Positions 1-7,439 of a stretch of DNA of 45,889 bases are shown piece by piece; position 1 is the first letter of the stretch; each line of letters starts with the position of its first letter. A program made the translations under genes and the position numbers. Under the pieces are notes generated by a model. The model searched no databases and was not told where the DNA came from. It saw only the letters and a list, made by a program, of their open reading frames with translations. Source of the DNA: Acidobacteriota bacterium (GTDB taxonomy: Bacteria > Acidobacteriota > JAAYUB01); contig JAFGRT010000127.1 of NCBI GenBank assembly GCA_016935015.1, positions 1 to 45,889 on the forward strand, read 5' to 3'.

Positions 1-11
1 AACCTCCAAAA

Positions 12-29
12 TGTAGATATATATCTACA
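12..29. promoter_or_regulatory. 18-bp perfect palindrome, possible operator
   Basis: TGTAGATATATATCTACA is an exact palindrome in the AT-rich segment before the riboflavin gene. It is not followed by a T-run and is not GC-rich, so it does not look like an intrinsic terminator. A binding site for a dimeric regulator is the simplest reading. It lies about 130 bp upstream of the riboflavin gene start and could equally serve a gene beyond the left edge of the window. Confidence 0.35.
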
Positions 30-162
30 ATATCACACCGAAAAAAAAGAGACAATACCCAAAACCCCCTTTTATGTCGCAGGCCCAGCGGTGGAGAAGC
101 GCTTGCATTCCACCGTCAAAAGAGTAAAATACCATCTGAATCTGCCGGGAGCAACCATTGGC

Positions 163-1293
163 ATGCCATTGAGTACCATCGAAGAAGCCGTTGCAGAACT
201 GCGGGCCGGCCGCCTGATCATTGTTGTCGATGATGAAGACCGTGAGAACGAGGGCGATCTGACCATGGCCGCCGAGAAGGTTACACCCGAGGCCATCAAT
301 TTCATGGCGCGTTACGGCCGGGGTCTCATCTGCCTGCCTCTTGCCGGCGAGCGCCTGGATGAACTGCAGATCCCCATGATGGTCTCCGAAAATTCCTCCA
401 GTTTCGGGACCGCATTCACCGTTTCCATCGAGGCGCGGAGCAATGTCACCACGGGTATTTCCGCCGCCGACCGGGCGACGACCATCCGGGCGGCCATCGA
501 CCCCCGCACCCGACCCGGCGACCTGGCCCGACCGGGTCATATCTTCCCGTTGCGCGCCCGACCTGGAGGAGTGCTGGAGCGGGCCGGCCAGACAGAGGCG
601 GCTGTGGATCTGGCCCGCATCGCCGGCTTGTACCCGGCCGGTGTCATTTGCGAGATCATGAACGAGGACGGCACCATGGCCCGGCTGCCCCACTTGCAGG
701 AGGTGGCACGCCAGCACCGCTTCCGGATCATCACCATTGCCGATCTGATCCAGTATCGGCTGCGGACAGAGAAATTTGTGGCGGAGGTCGAGCGAACCAT
801 CCTGCCCACGGTGTACGGTGATTTTACGGCCGTACTCTTCCAGAATCGACTCAATGCACGCCATCACCTGGTGTTGTTCAAGGGGGATATCACTACGCCG
901 GAACCGGTTCCCGTGCGGGTGCATTCCCAGTCGATCCCGACGGACGTTTTTCAGTCTCTTCAGAATCCGTCAGGACAGTATCTGCAAAAATGCATGCGGT
1001 ATATCGCCGCTGAGGGGCGCGGCGTGATCCTCTATCTGTGCCTCGATCCTGACGGGGCGCGCATGGCCCGGGAACTGCGCGCCTGCAACCGGCATCTGGC
1101 GAACAGGGAGTATTCCTACGCCGAGGAGGTGTTTTTACAGGAAGATCCCAAGGATTATGGTATCGGCGCCCAGATCCTCAGCTCCCTCGGACTGACCCGT
1201 ATCATCGTACTGACCTGTCACTCCCGCAAGTTCACCGTGTTGCAGGGGTACGGACTGGAAGTGGTGGAGCAGCGCGACGTAAACATTTCCTGA
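163..1293 (+). CDS. ribBA: 3,4-dihydroxy-2-butanone-4-phosphate synthase with degenerate GTP cyclohydrolase II domain (RibBX-like)
   Basis: The N-terminal half (about residues 1-200) is a complete RibB domain. It carries the acidic [11 protein letters not shown] loop, GRGLIC and PGHIFPLRA, and should make the four-carbon riboflavin precursor from ribulose 5-phosphate. The C-terminal half (about 205-376) aligns with GTP cyclohydrolase II, keeping RVHS, AEEGRG-like and [10 protein letters not shown] segments. The three zinc cysteines of HSECLTGD and SLRCDCG are replaced by Ser257, Asn268 and Ser270, and the QEGRGIG loop is gone. The frame is continuous, so this is divergence rather than a frameshift. 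Such hybrids are known as RibBX; the first ring-forming step would need a separate RibA. The ATG at 163 is chosen because it follows GGGAG and matches the usual RibB start; a GTG at 91 would add 24 unconserved residues. No FMN riboswitch is visible upstream. Confidence 0.93.
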   Translation: MPLSTIEEAVAELRAGRLIIVVDDEDRENEGDLTMAAEKVTPEAINFMARYGRGLICLPLAGERLDELQIPMMVSENSSSFGTAFTVSIEARSNVTTGISAADRATTIRAAIDPRTRPGDLARPGHIFPLRARPGGVLERAGQTEAAVDLARIAGLYPAGVICEIMNEDGTMARLPHLQEVARQHRFRIITIADLIQYRLRTEKFVAEVERTILPTVYGDFTAVLFQNRLNARHHLVLFKGDITTPEPVPVRVHSQSIPTDVFQSLQNPSGQYLQKCMRYIAAEGRGVILYLCLDPDGARMARELRACNRHLANREYSYAEEVFLQEDPKDYGIGAQILSSLGLTRIIVLTCHSRKFTVLQGYGLEVVEQRDVNIS

Positions 1294-1321
1294 GTCGCCC
1301 GCCCGGCGGAACTTCGAATTC

Positions 1322-2083
1322 TTAGGGCACCGGATGGGTGTCCAGCATAGCCTCGAGCCGGTGTTTGGTAGCGGTGATTTCGCCGCGGATGGTTTCCAGG
1401 AACGCCGCCTTCTCGGCCGGGCCGGCATTGGCGGGAGGCGGCCGATGCGGTCGGCCGTAGGCGACTGCGACCGGTCCACGGAACAGGAGCATGCTTCCTT
1501 TGCGCATGATGCGATGGGTGCCCGCGATGCTGACCGGAACCACCGCGGCGTTCCCCCGGCTGGGGATGCGCAGACTGCCTGACTTAAAGGGCCGGACGTC
1601 ACCGGAGGCAGAGCGGGTGCCCTCGGGGAAGATGATCAGGCGGATACCGCGGTGAAGTCTCTTCACGGCGGTTGCCACGGATTTTAGCGCTCGGCGGGGA
1701 TTCTTGCGGTGGATGGGAATACAACCCTGCAGCCACATGAGCAGTCCCACCAGCGGGACGTAGAACACTTCTCGTTTGGCCAGAAAAGCGCAGTGGCCGG
1801 GGGTGACTCCCGCCAACAAGTAAATGTCGAATGCCGAGGCATGATTGGCGAAAAATGCAACGGGACCCGCGGCCGGGATGTTTGAGCGGCCTTCCACCGT
1901 GATGAGGCTGCAACCCAACCGGGCAATGCTGTAGCCCCAGGTCCGGTGGACCAGGTTCAGAAGACGGCCCCGGAACGGGTCCAGGAGCCAGAGTGGAAAG
2001 CCCAGCAGGCAGAGGATGCTGTTGATGATAATCCCCGCCACCCAGCCCCCGATGGTGATCCGCCAGCGACCCATGAGCGACAT
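1322..2083 (-). CDS. plsC: 1-acyl-sn-glycerol-3-phosphate acyltransferase (PlsC family)
   Basis: This 253-residue membrane acyltransferase should acylate lysophosphatidic acid to phosphatidic acid in phospholipid synthesis. An N-terminal hydrophobic segment (around residues 10-35) is followed by the catalytic NHASAFD box (NHx4D), a central RKNPRRALKS region and the substrate-binding FPEGTRS box. The length fits the family. The frame stays open far upstream, but that extension is Arg/Pro-rich, unconserved and overlaps the HU gene on the other strand, so the start is placed at the ATG giving MSLMGRWR. There is no strong Shine-Dalgarno sequence in front of it. The gene is convergent with the riboflavin gene, 28 bp away, with no obvious terminator between them. 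Confidence 0.88.
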   Translation of the reverse strand: MSLMGRWRITIGGWVAGIIINSILCLLGFPLWLLDPFRGRLLNLVHRTWGYSIARLGCSLITVEGRSNIPAAGPVAFFANHASAFDIYLLAGVTPGHCAFLAKREVFYVPLVGLLMWLQGCIPIHRKNPRRALKSVATAVKRLHRGIRLIIFPEGTRSASGDVRPFKSGSLRIPSRGNAAVVPVSIAGTHRIMRKGSMLLFRGPVAVAYGRPHRPPPANAGPAEKAAFLETIRGEITATKHRLEAMLDTHPVP

Positions 2084-2323
2084 GTCGCCAGCGTAAAGGA
2101 AACGCGGAGAAAAGTCAACGGGACACGAGCCAACCGGTTGACAGCACCGTCCACGAAGTGATAAGGAATTCCTTCGGATATCAGGGACAAGAGATTCGGT
2201 TGGCGGACGACGGCGGCAACGCGGCCCGTGTCTGGGCTGCCGGCCATCCGCCGGCAGGGCGATGTGCCATTCGCCGGCACAATCTTCGGCCCGGTTGTCA
2301 CCCGGTGCTGACAAGGAGTTGAC

Positions 2324-2641
2324 ATGAATCGCAGTGCATTGGTCCGTCATATGGCCCGGCAGGCGAATATTCCGCCCGCAGCGGCGGAAAGGGCGCTCGC
2401 TTCTTTTGCCGAAGCCGTGGGCGCGAGTCTGGGGCGCGGCGAAACGGCCCGCTTCCGTGATCTGGGCACTTTTTCGGTGGCGGAGGGCGTCCCCCGCCCC
2501 GGTCGAAATCCCTTCACCGGCGCTCCCCTGGAACTTTCGCGGCGACGTTTTCCTCATTTTACGCCCAGTAAAAAACTCAAGGATATCCTGGGTACACCCC
2601 GGCCCGATGCGCCACCAGAGCCCATGATATCCATATATTAG
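2324..2641 (+). CDS. HU/IHF-family DNA-binding protein
   Basis: A 105-residue histone-like protein. The N-terminal helical dimerisation part is followed by the beta-arm signature: RDLGTFSV, then GRNPFTG (the usual GRNPQTG arm tip) and FTPSKKLKD, where HU has FKPGKALKD. It should bind and bend DNA as a dimer in the nucleoid. It is about 15 residues longer than typical HU, with a Pro-rich tail after the fold. The start ATG follows AAGGAG at good spacing. A CCCGGC/GCCGGG hairpin just downstream lacks a T-run. The sequence does not decide between HU and IHF subfamilies. Confidence 0.9.
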   Translation: MNRSALVRHMARQANIPPAAAERALASFAEAVGASLGRGETARFRDLGTFSVAEGVPRPGRNPFTGAPLELSRRRFPHFTPSKKLKDILGTPRPDAPPEPMISIY

Positions 2642-2691
2642 GCGCAGCTTTCACCCGGCGGTGCCGGGCGACGGACCGGCCAAGATTTTCC

Positions 2692-2719
2692 TTGCTCCCG
2701 TCTTCAATCATCCTATAAT
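2692..2719 (+). promoter_or_regulatory. Sigma-70-type promoter of glgC
   Basis: A perfect TATAAT (2714-2719) lies 28 bp before the glgC start, with a weak TTGCTC 16 bp upstream of it. The predicted leader is about 20 nt and carries AAGGGAG ahead of the ATG. Confidence 0.55.
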
Positions 2720-2746
2720 GGATGTAACTTATCAAGGGAGCCTGGG

Positions 2747-4036
2747 ATGGATCACACGATCGCAGTCATCATGGGCGGTGGTCAGGGAACCAGACTCTAC
2801 CCCCTCACCAAGCACCGTTCCAAACCCGCCGTCCCCCTTGCCGGAAAGTACCGCTTGATTGATATCCCCATCAGCAACTGTATCAATTCGGGAATCCGCA
2901 AGATTTTTGTGCTAACCCAGTTCAATTCCGAATCCCTGAACCGACACGTCACCCACGCCTATCGATTCGACAATTTTTCCCGCGGCTTCGTGGAGATCCT
3001 GGCGGCGGAACAGACCTTCGACTCCCACGACTGGTTTCAGGGGACGGCCGACGCGGTGCGCAAGGGATTCCGGCATTTCGCCTCCTACAACCCCCAGTAC
3101 ATCATGATTCTGTCCGGCGACCAGTTGTACAAGATGGATTATCGTGAATTCATCGCCTTCCATGAGGAGAAAGAAGCCGAGGTTACCGTGGCCACCATTC
3201 CCGTGGCCGCGGAAGACGCATCCTCCTTTGGCATCATGAGAACCGACCGGGACCTGCGGATCAATGATTTCGTGGAAAAACCGTCGGAGGATCAGCTGCC
3301 CCTCCTGAGTTTCAAAGCGAGTGAAGTCAAGGGATTACCGCCGCACATCCGGGCCCGGATCCGTGCCAAACCGCTGCTGGCGTCCATGGGCATCTACTTG
3401 TTTAATACAGCGGTTCTGGAAAAGATGCTGGCCGAGCAGGAATGCCTGGATTTTGGCAAGCATTTGATTCCGAAAGCGATTCGGAAAAGAAAAGTATTCA
3501 GCTATCCCTTCGACGGCTACTGGTCCGACATCGGAACCATCAAATCGTTCTTCATGGCCAACCTGGATCTGACCCGGGCCAATTCGGCGTTCAACCTGTA
3601 CGACGTCCGTTCGCCGACCTTCACCCACCCCCGCTTTCTGCCGGCCACCAAGATCTTCCAGTGCCAGATCAGCAGTTCCATCATCTCCGACGGCTGCGTG
3701 TTGAGTGGCGCCCTGATCTGGAATTCCATCATCGGTATCCGCTCGCGGATCGGCAACGGCACCGAGATCCGGGAATCCCTCATCATGGGAGCGGATTACT
3801 ATGAAGACCGGACCGCCCTGAACCTGAATCGTAAGGAGGGTCGTCCCGACATCGGCATAGGCAATTTCTGTACCATCCGCCGCGCCATCCTCGACAAAAA
3901 TGTCCGCGTCGGCAACAACGTCCGCATCCTGAACCGACACAACGAGCAGGATTTTGAATGCGACCAGTACGTTATCCGAGACGGCATTGTGATTATTCCC
4001 AAGAACACGGTGGTACCCGATAACACGGTCATATGA
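2747..4036 (+). CDS. glgC: Glucose-1-phosphate adenylyltransferase (ADP-glucose pyrophosphorylase)
   Basis: Makes ADP-glucose from ATP and glucose 1-phosphate, the committed step of bacterial glycogen synthesis. The nucleotidyltransferase N-terminus has GGGQGTRLYPLTKHRSKPAV and YRLIDIPISNCINSG; further on come LSGDQLYKMD, the sugar-phosphate-binding FVEKPSE, and the YWSDIGTI segment. The last 150 residues form a left-handed beta-helix of hexapeptide repeats with an IIRDGIVII-type end. At 429 residues, and by motif wording (LTQFNSESLNRH), it resembles the cyanobacterial/plant-type enzyme more than the enterobacterial one. No other glycogen gene lies in the window, so it appears to be transcribed alone. 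Confidence 0.95.
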   Translation: MDHTIAVIMGGGQGTRLYPLTKHRSKPAVPLAGKYRLIDIPISNCINSGIRKIFVLTQFNSESLNRHVTHAYRFDNFSRGFVEILAAEQTFDSHDWFQGTADAVRKGFRHFASYNPQYIMILSGDQLYKMDYREFIAFHEEKEAEVTVATIPVAAEDASSFGIMRTDRDLRINDFVEKPSEDQLPLLSFKASEVKGLPPHIRARIRAKPLLASMGIYLFNTAVLEKMLAEQECLDFGKHLIPKAIRKRKVFSYPFDGYWSDIGTIKSFFMANLDLTRANSAFNLYDVRSPTFTHPRFLPATKIFQCQISSSIISDGCVLSGALIWNSIIGIRSRIGNGTEIRESLIMGADYYEDRTALNLNRKEGRPDIGIGNFCTIRRAILDKNVRVGNNVRILNRHNEQDFECDQYVIRDGIVIIPKNTVVPDNTVI

Positions 4037-4053
4037 GTGGATCGTGATTGCCC

Positions 4054-4082
4054 TTGAAATAAAACGATGAGCATCATACAAT
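4054..4082 (+). promoter_or_regulatory. Sigma-70-type promoter of the secreted-protein gene
   Basis: TTGAAA, a 17-bp spacer and TACAAT each match the consensus at five of six positions. It starts 18 bp after the glgC stop and predicts a leader of about 140 nt, which holds a GC-rich stem near 4151-4178 and a 19-codon ORF but no recognised riboswitch. Confidence 0.6.
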
Positions 4083-4227
4083 TATACTGGCTGTCAAATG
4101 ATCACAGATGTTTCAGGAAGTAACGTTTGTTCGCCTATTGGGTTGGCCGGCGCCTGATTGCTTACGCGCCCGGCGAAGGTGACGGCTGGGGTTATTGCCA
4201 ATTTCTGACATTACCACGGGGGTACTA

Positions 4228-4755
4228 ATGGAAAAAACGATACGTATGTCGGCTATTTGTATTCTGGTCATGCTTATGGCCGCGATCACGCCCGCCAACC
4301 AGGCGGCAGTGAATCTCGACCAGCTGAAAGGATTGCTCGATCAGAAGGACACCTCCTATTTTGTCATAAAATCACCCACGGAAAATAACGGCTTCATCGG
4401 TATCAATTATCTCAAGGACGTTTCACTCATCGTCATTCATGCCAATGTGCTGGATGACAATGTTTCGTTTGTCGAAGACAGCATTTCCGCCAAGGACTAC
4501 AAAAAAGCGTACCTGGATCTGAGCCTGATGAAGGGAAACTCCTACACCATTATCTTCGATTTTATGATCGACGGCCTGGAGGTCAGTTCCTCTTCGGGTG
4601 ATTTTATCAAAACGGACGATCAGGTGGTCTATCTCAACAAGAGTCCTGATGAGGCCGGTTTCGATTCCGGCCAGGACTTCGACAAGTTCGTGCGAGAGAA
4701 TACCCAGAATTACGAGGACTGGCTTCGAGCCGTCCAGAACGCCCTGACTCGCTGA
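4228..4755 (+). CDS. Small secreted protein of unknown function
   Basis: Not recognised as any family. The 175-residue product starts with a short basic N-terminus and hydrophobic core ending near TPANQA, a good signal peptidase I site, so the mature protein of about 150 residues should be exported. It is acidic, has no cysteine in the mature part, and is rich in aromatic and beta-forming residues (FIGINYL, VSLIVIHANV, YTIIFDFMIDGLEV), suggesting a compact beta-sandwich. It has its own promoter and a hairpin terminator, so it appears monocistronic between glgC and recJ. The ATG at 4228, behind GGGGGT, is preferred over an upstream in-frame codon because it puts the signal peptide at the N-terminus. 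Confidence 0.75.
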   Translation: MEKTIRMSAICILVMLMAAITPANQAAVNLDQLKGLLDQKDTSYFVIKSPTENNGFIGINYLKDVSLIVIHANVLDDNVSFVEDSISAKDYKKAYLDLSLMKGNSYTIIFDFMIDGLEVSSSSGDFIKTDDQVVYLNKSPDEAGFDSGQDFDKFVRENTQNYEDWLRAVQNALTR

Positions 4756-4765
4756 CGCGCCACGC

Positions 4766-4789
4766 ACAGGTCGGCCCGGCGGCCTGTTT
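4766..4789 (+). terminator. Probable intrinsic terminator
   Basis: Arms ACAGGTCG and CGGCCTGT pair over 8 bp (one G-T pair) with a 6-nt loop, followed by a short TT and a pyrimidine stretch. It lies 10 bp after the secreted-protein stop. The weak T-run makes it only moderately convincing. Confidence 0.4.
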
Positions 4790-4849
4790 CCTCTCCACGC
4801 CCCCCCCCCGGTCATCTCAACGGAAAAAAACACGGAGCCTATTCGAGTA

Positions 4850-4879
4850 TTGCCTCTGCATCTGCGGCTGTGTTATACT
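4850..4879 (+). promoter_or_regulatory. Extended -10 promoter of recJ
   Basis: TTGCCT, an 18-bp spacer and TATACT preceded by TGT (the TGn extension) form a plausible sigma-70 promoter. The predicted transcription start is near 4886, which conflicts with a recJ start at the GTG at 4870. Confidence 0.45.
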
Positions 4880-6630
4880 TTTCTTTGATATATAGAAAAA
4901 CGTATCATCGCGATAACGAAACCCCCAAAAGGTGGATTTCCCATCCTGTTGAAGATGCCTCAGTAGACCGCCTAGTCGAAGAAATTCGTATTTCCCACCT
5001 CCAGGCCCTGCTTCTGATCAACCGGGGCATCCGCACCCCGGAAGCGGCGCACCGCTACCTCCACTCCACCCTGGCCGATATGCATGATCCTTTCCTGATG
5101 AAAGACATGCGCAAGACGGTCGAGCGCATCCTACGCGCCATTCACCAGCAGGAAAAGATCCTGATATACGGCGATTTTGACGTGGACGGCGTCACTTCCA
5201 TCGTCGTGTTGAAAAAAGCCATTGAAGCGCTGGGCGGGACGTGCGGCTTTTATGTACCGCGGCGGTTGACCGACGGGTACGGCCTCAAAAAAGATGCCAT
5301 CGAGGAATTCAAGCACCAGGGCTACTCCCTGGTGATCAGCGTGGACTGCGGCATCCGGGCCGAGGAAGTGGCCCGGTTCGCCAAGGAAATCGGTCTCGAT
5401 CTCATCGTGACGGATCACCATCTGCCCGGTGACTCTTTGCCGGACTGCTATTCCATCATCAATCCCAAGCTGGCGGATTGCCCTTACCCCGACAAGAATC
5501 TGGCCGGAGTCGGGGTGGTCTATAAGGTGGTGCAGGCCCTGTTCAAGGAGACGCAGCGGCAGGCGGAGGAGAACCGTTTTCTCCATCTGGTGGCCATCGG
5601 CACTGTGGCCGACCTGGTCTCCCTGACGGACGAAAACCGGATTATCGTGAAATACGGCCTCAATTCTCTGCAAAACCCGGAGAACGCCGGTTTGCAGACC
5701 CTGCTGGAGATGGCCGGTGTCCGGGGCAAGGAAATTTCCTGCATCGACGTGGCCTTCAAAATCGCACCCCGCATCAATGCCGTGGGCCGTATGGGCGGTT
5801 CCAACGCCGCCGTGGAGCTGTTCGATTCCGATGACGTGGAGCATATCCGCAGCATCGTGCGGGACATGAACCGCAAGAACCTCCTTCGCCAGCAGGAGGA
5901 GAGTTCCATTCTGGCCGAAATCGATCGACTGACCCGGGTCCAGCCGGAGCTGTTCAAGGACCTGGTGATCGTCATCGCCGGTGAAAACTGGCATCGCGGC
6001 GTCATCGGCATCGTGGCCTCGCGCATGGTGGAACGCTTCCACCGGCCCACCATTATCCTGTCCATCGAGAACGGCGAGGCCCACGGTTCGGGTCGCTCCA
6101 CCTCCAAATTCCACCTGCTCCAGGCGTTGCAGCTCTGTGATGATTATCTCATCAAGTACGGCGGTCATGCTCTGGCGGCGGGGCTGACGCTGATGTCCGG
6201 CGATGTGGACGATTTCCGCCGCGCCATCAACCAGTACGCCCGGACACAGATCCGGCCGGGGGATCTGATCCCCGAGCTCACCATCGACACGTATCTGGAA
6301 CTGAACCAGATCAGCTTCAAGTTCCTGGACGAGATCAACCAGCTGGCCCCATTCGGCGAAGGGAATCCCATTCCCATCTTCGCCACCAAGAACGTGAAGG
6401 TCTACTCCGGACCGTGGCTGCTGAAGGACCGTCACCTGAAGATCAAGGTGGGCAACGTGCTGCAAAACTTCGATGCCGTGTGGTGGAAAAAAGGGACCCT
6501 GTTTGACCGGCTGATTTACGAGAAGGTCATCTCCATCGCCTACAGTCTGCATCTCAACGAGTATCAGGGGGTCAGCAACCTGCAGCTGAACCTGAAGGAC
6601 ATCAAGTTCAACACCCGCGACAATCCGTAA
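4870..6630 (+). CDS. recJ: Single-stranded-DNA-specific exonuclease RecJ
   Basis: A 5'-3' single-strand exonuclease of recombination and mismatch repair. All DHH phosphoesterase motifs are present: YGDFDVDGVTS (motif I), SVDCGI, VTDHH (the name-giving motif), INPKLADC and LAGVGVVYK. The DHHA1 domain has GGHALAAG, and an OB-like C-terminal domain completes the protein. At up to 586 residues it is of normal length. The start is uncertain: the GTG at 4870 lies inside the apparent promoter, and no ATG or GTG occurs before the conserved PKRW segment (near 4924), so a TTG at 4885 or a rarer start is possible. It is convergent with trmJ, 68 bp away. Confidence 0.93.
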   Translation: MLYFSLIYRKTYHRDNETPKRWISHPVEDASVDRLVEEIRISHLQALLLINRGIRTPEAAHRYLHSTLADMHDPFLMKDMRKTVERILRAIHQQEKILIYGDFDVDGVTSIVVLKKAIEALGGTCGFYVPRRLTDGYGLKKDAIEEFKHQGYSLVISVDCGIRAEEVARFAKEIGLDLIVTDHHLPGDSLPDCYSIINPKLADCPYPDKNLAGVGVVYKVVQALFKETQRQAEENRFLHLVAIGTVADLVSLTDENRIIVKYGLNSLQNPENAGLQTLLEMAGVRGKEISCIDVAFKIAPRINAVGRMGGSNAAVELFDSDDVEHIRSIVRDMNRKNLLRQQEESSILAEIDRLTRVQPELFKDLVIVIAGENWHRGVIGIVASRMVERFHRPTIILSIENGEAHGSGRSTSKFHLLQALQLCDDYLIKYGGHALAAGLTLMSGDVDDFRRAINQYARTQIRPGDLIPELTIDTYLELNQISFKFLDEINQLAPFGEGNPIPIFATKNVKVYSGPWLLKDRHLKIKVGNVLQNFDAVWWKKGTLFDRLIYEKVISIAYSLHLNEYQGVSNLQLNLKDIKFNTRDNP

Positions 6631-6698
6631 TCCGCCGCCGGTCCGTCGACGGTTGGAATCCACGATCACCAGCGGTTGGCATCCTCACGCCCGTTATG

Positions 6699-7439
6699 CT
6701 ATTTGCGGAATTCGCCGCCGGTTTGCCGTAAGGCCCAGCGGAGCTGGCGTACTACGCCGCGCAGAATCTTCAGCTCCCGCCGGTTCAGGCCGGCGCGATT
6801 CAGGATGTGCCGCAGTACGTACATGATGCGTTCGGGATCCTGGCGGTGCAGGAAGCCGGCGTCCAGCAAGGCTTCCTGCAGCTGGACGAAAAACTGTTCC
6901 CGGTCACCCACGGCCGCGGGCGGCTCCCGGTCCGGCAACGGGGACGGCCGGGCCGCCTTCCGGTGTCGGTACAGTTCATAGAACAGGATGCCCGCCGCCT
7001 GGGCGATGTTGAGAGAAGGATAGGCCGGGGACGTGGGAATGGACACCAGCCAGCGGCATTTTTTCAACTGTTCATGTCCCAGACCGGTATCTTCGGGGCC
7101 CAACAGCACGCCGATTTCACGTTCTTCGGGCAGCCCCGCCAGGATTTCGGCCAGCTCCGGCGGTGCGAGCAGCGGACCATGACGGGTGATGTCCGGTTTT
7201 CCGGTGGTGCCCACCAGGTCATGCAGGCGGGGGATCAGACGATCCAGATCGTCATGCCATTCTGCGTTTTCCAGGATGGGCAGGGCATGGCAGGCCCTTT
7301 GCCGTGCCTCGGCGTCGACACGGCAAGCCGGTTGCACCAGGTGCAACTGCTCCAGGCCGAAATTCATCATGACCCGGGCGATGGCGCCCAGATTGGCGCT
7401 GCCCTGGATGCCCAGGCAGATCACCGTCAGCCGGGGCAT
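6699..7439 (-). CDS. trmJ: tRNA (cytidine/uridine-2'-O-)-methyltransferase, TrmJ family
   Basis: A SPOUT-class (trefoil-knot) methyltransferase of 246 residues, likely to methylate the 2'-O of the tRNA wobble-region nucleotide 32. Motif 1 is GSANLGAIARVMMNFG, motif 2 LLGPEDTGL and motif 3 IPTSPAYPSLNIAQAAGI, followed by an all-helical C-terminal tail of about 85 residues as in TrmJ. Its ATG overlaps the dapF stop (TGATG), so it is the translationally coupled last gene of the five-gene operon. TrmJ rather than another SpoU-family member is preferred because of the C-terminal extension and motif wording; the exact tRNA target is inference. Confidence 0.85.
   Translation of the reverse strand: MPRLTVICLGIQGSANLGAIARVMMNFGLEQLHLVQPACRVDAEARQRACHALPILENAEWHDDLDRLIPRLHDLVGTTGKPDITRHGPLLAPPELAEILAGLPEEREIGVLLGPEDTGLGHEQLKKCRWLVSIPTSPAYPSLNIAQAAGILFYELYRHRKAARPSPLPDREPPAAVGDREQFFVQLQEALLDAGFLHRQDPERIMYVLRHILNRAGLNRRELKILRGVVRQLRWALRQTGGEFRK

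Noticed and set aside
30-162. FMN riboswitch before the riboflavin gene
   Set aside because: None of the conserved RFN element boxes is present in the available upstream sequence.
901-1293. Frameshift as the cause of the missing RibA cysteines
   Set aside because: The same frame continues with conserved RibA segments before and after the altered sites, so the changes are substitutions.
2084-2557. N-terminal extension of the acyltransferase frame to 411 residues
   Set aside because: The extra 158 residues are Arg/Pro-rich, unconserved and lie over the HU gene and its leader; the ATG at 2083 gives a normal PlsC.
5131-6669. A 512-codon open frame opposite recJ
   Set aside because: It mirrors the codon structure of recJ, has no ribosome site or family resemblance, and is a shadow typical of high-GC genes. 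Similar long frames opposite pilT (12644-13993), lon (35389-37050) and the macroglobulin gene (40621-43005) were rejected for the same reason.
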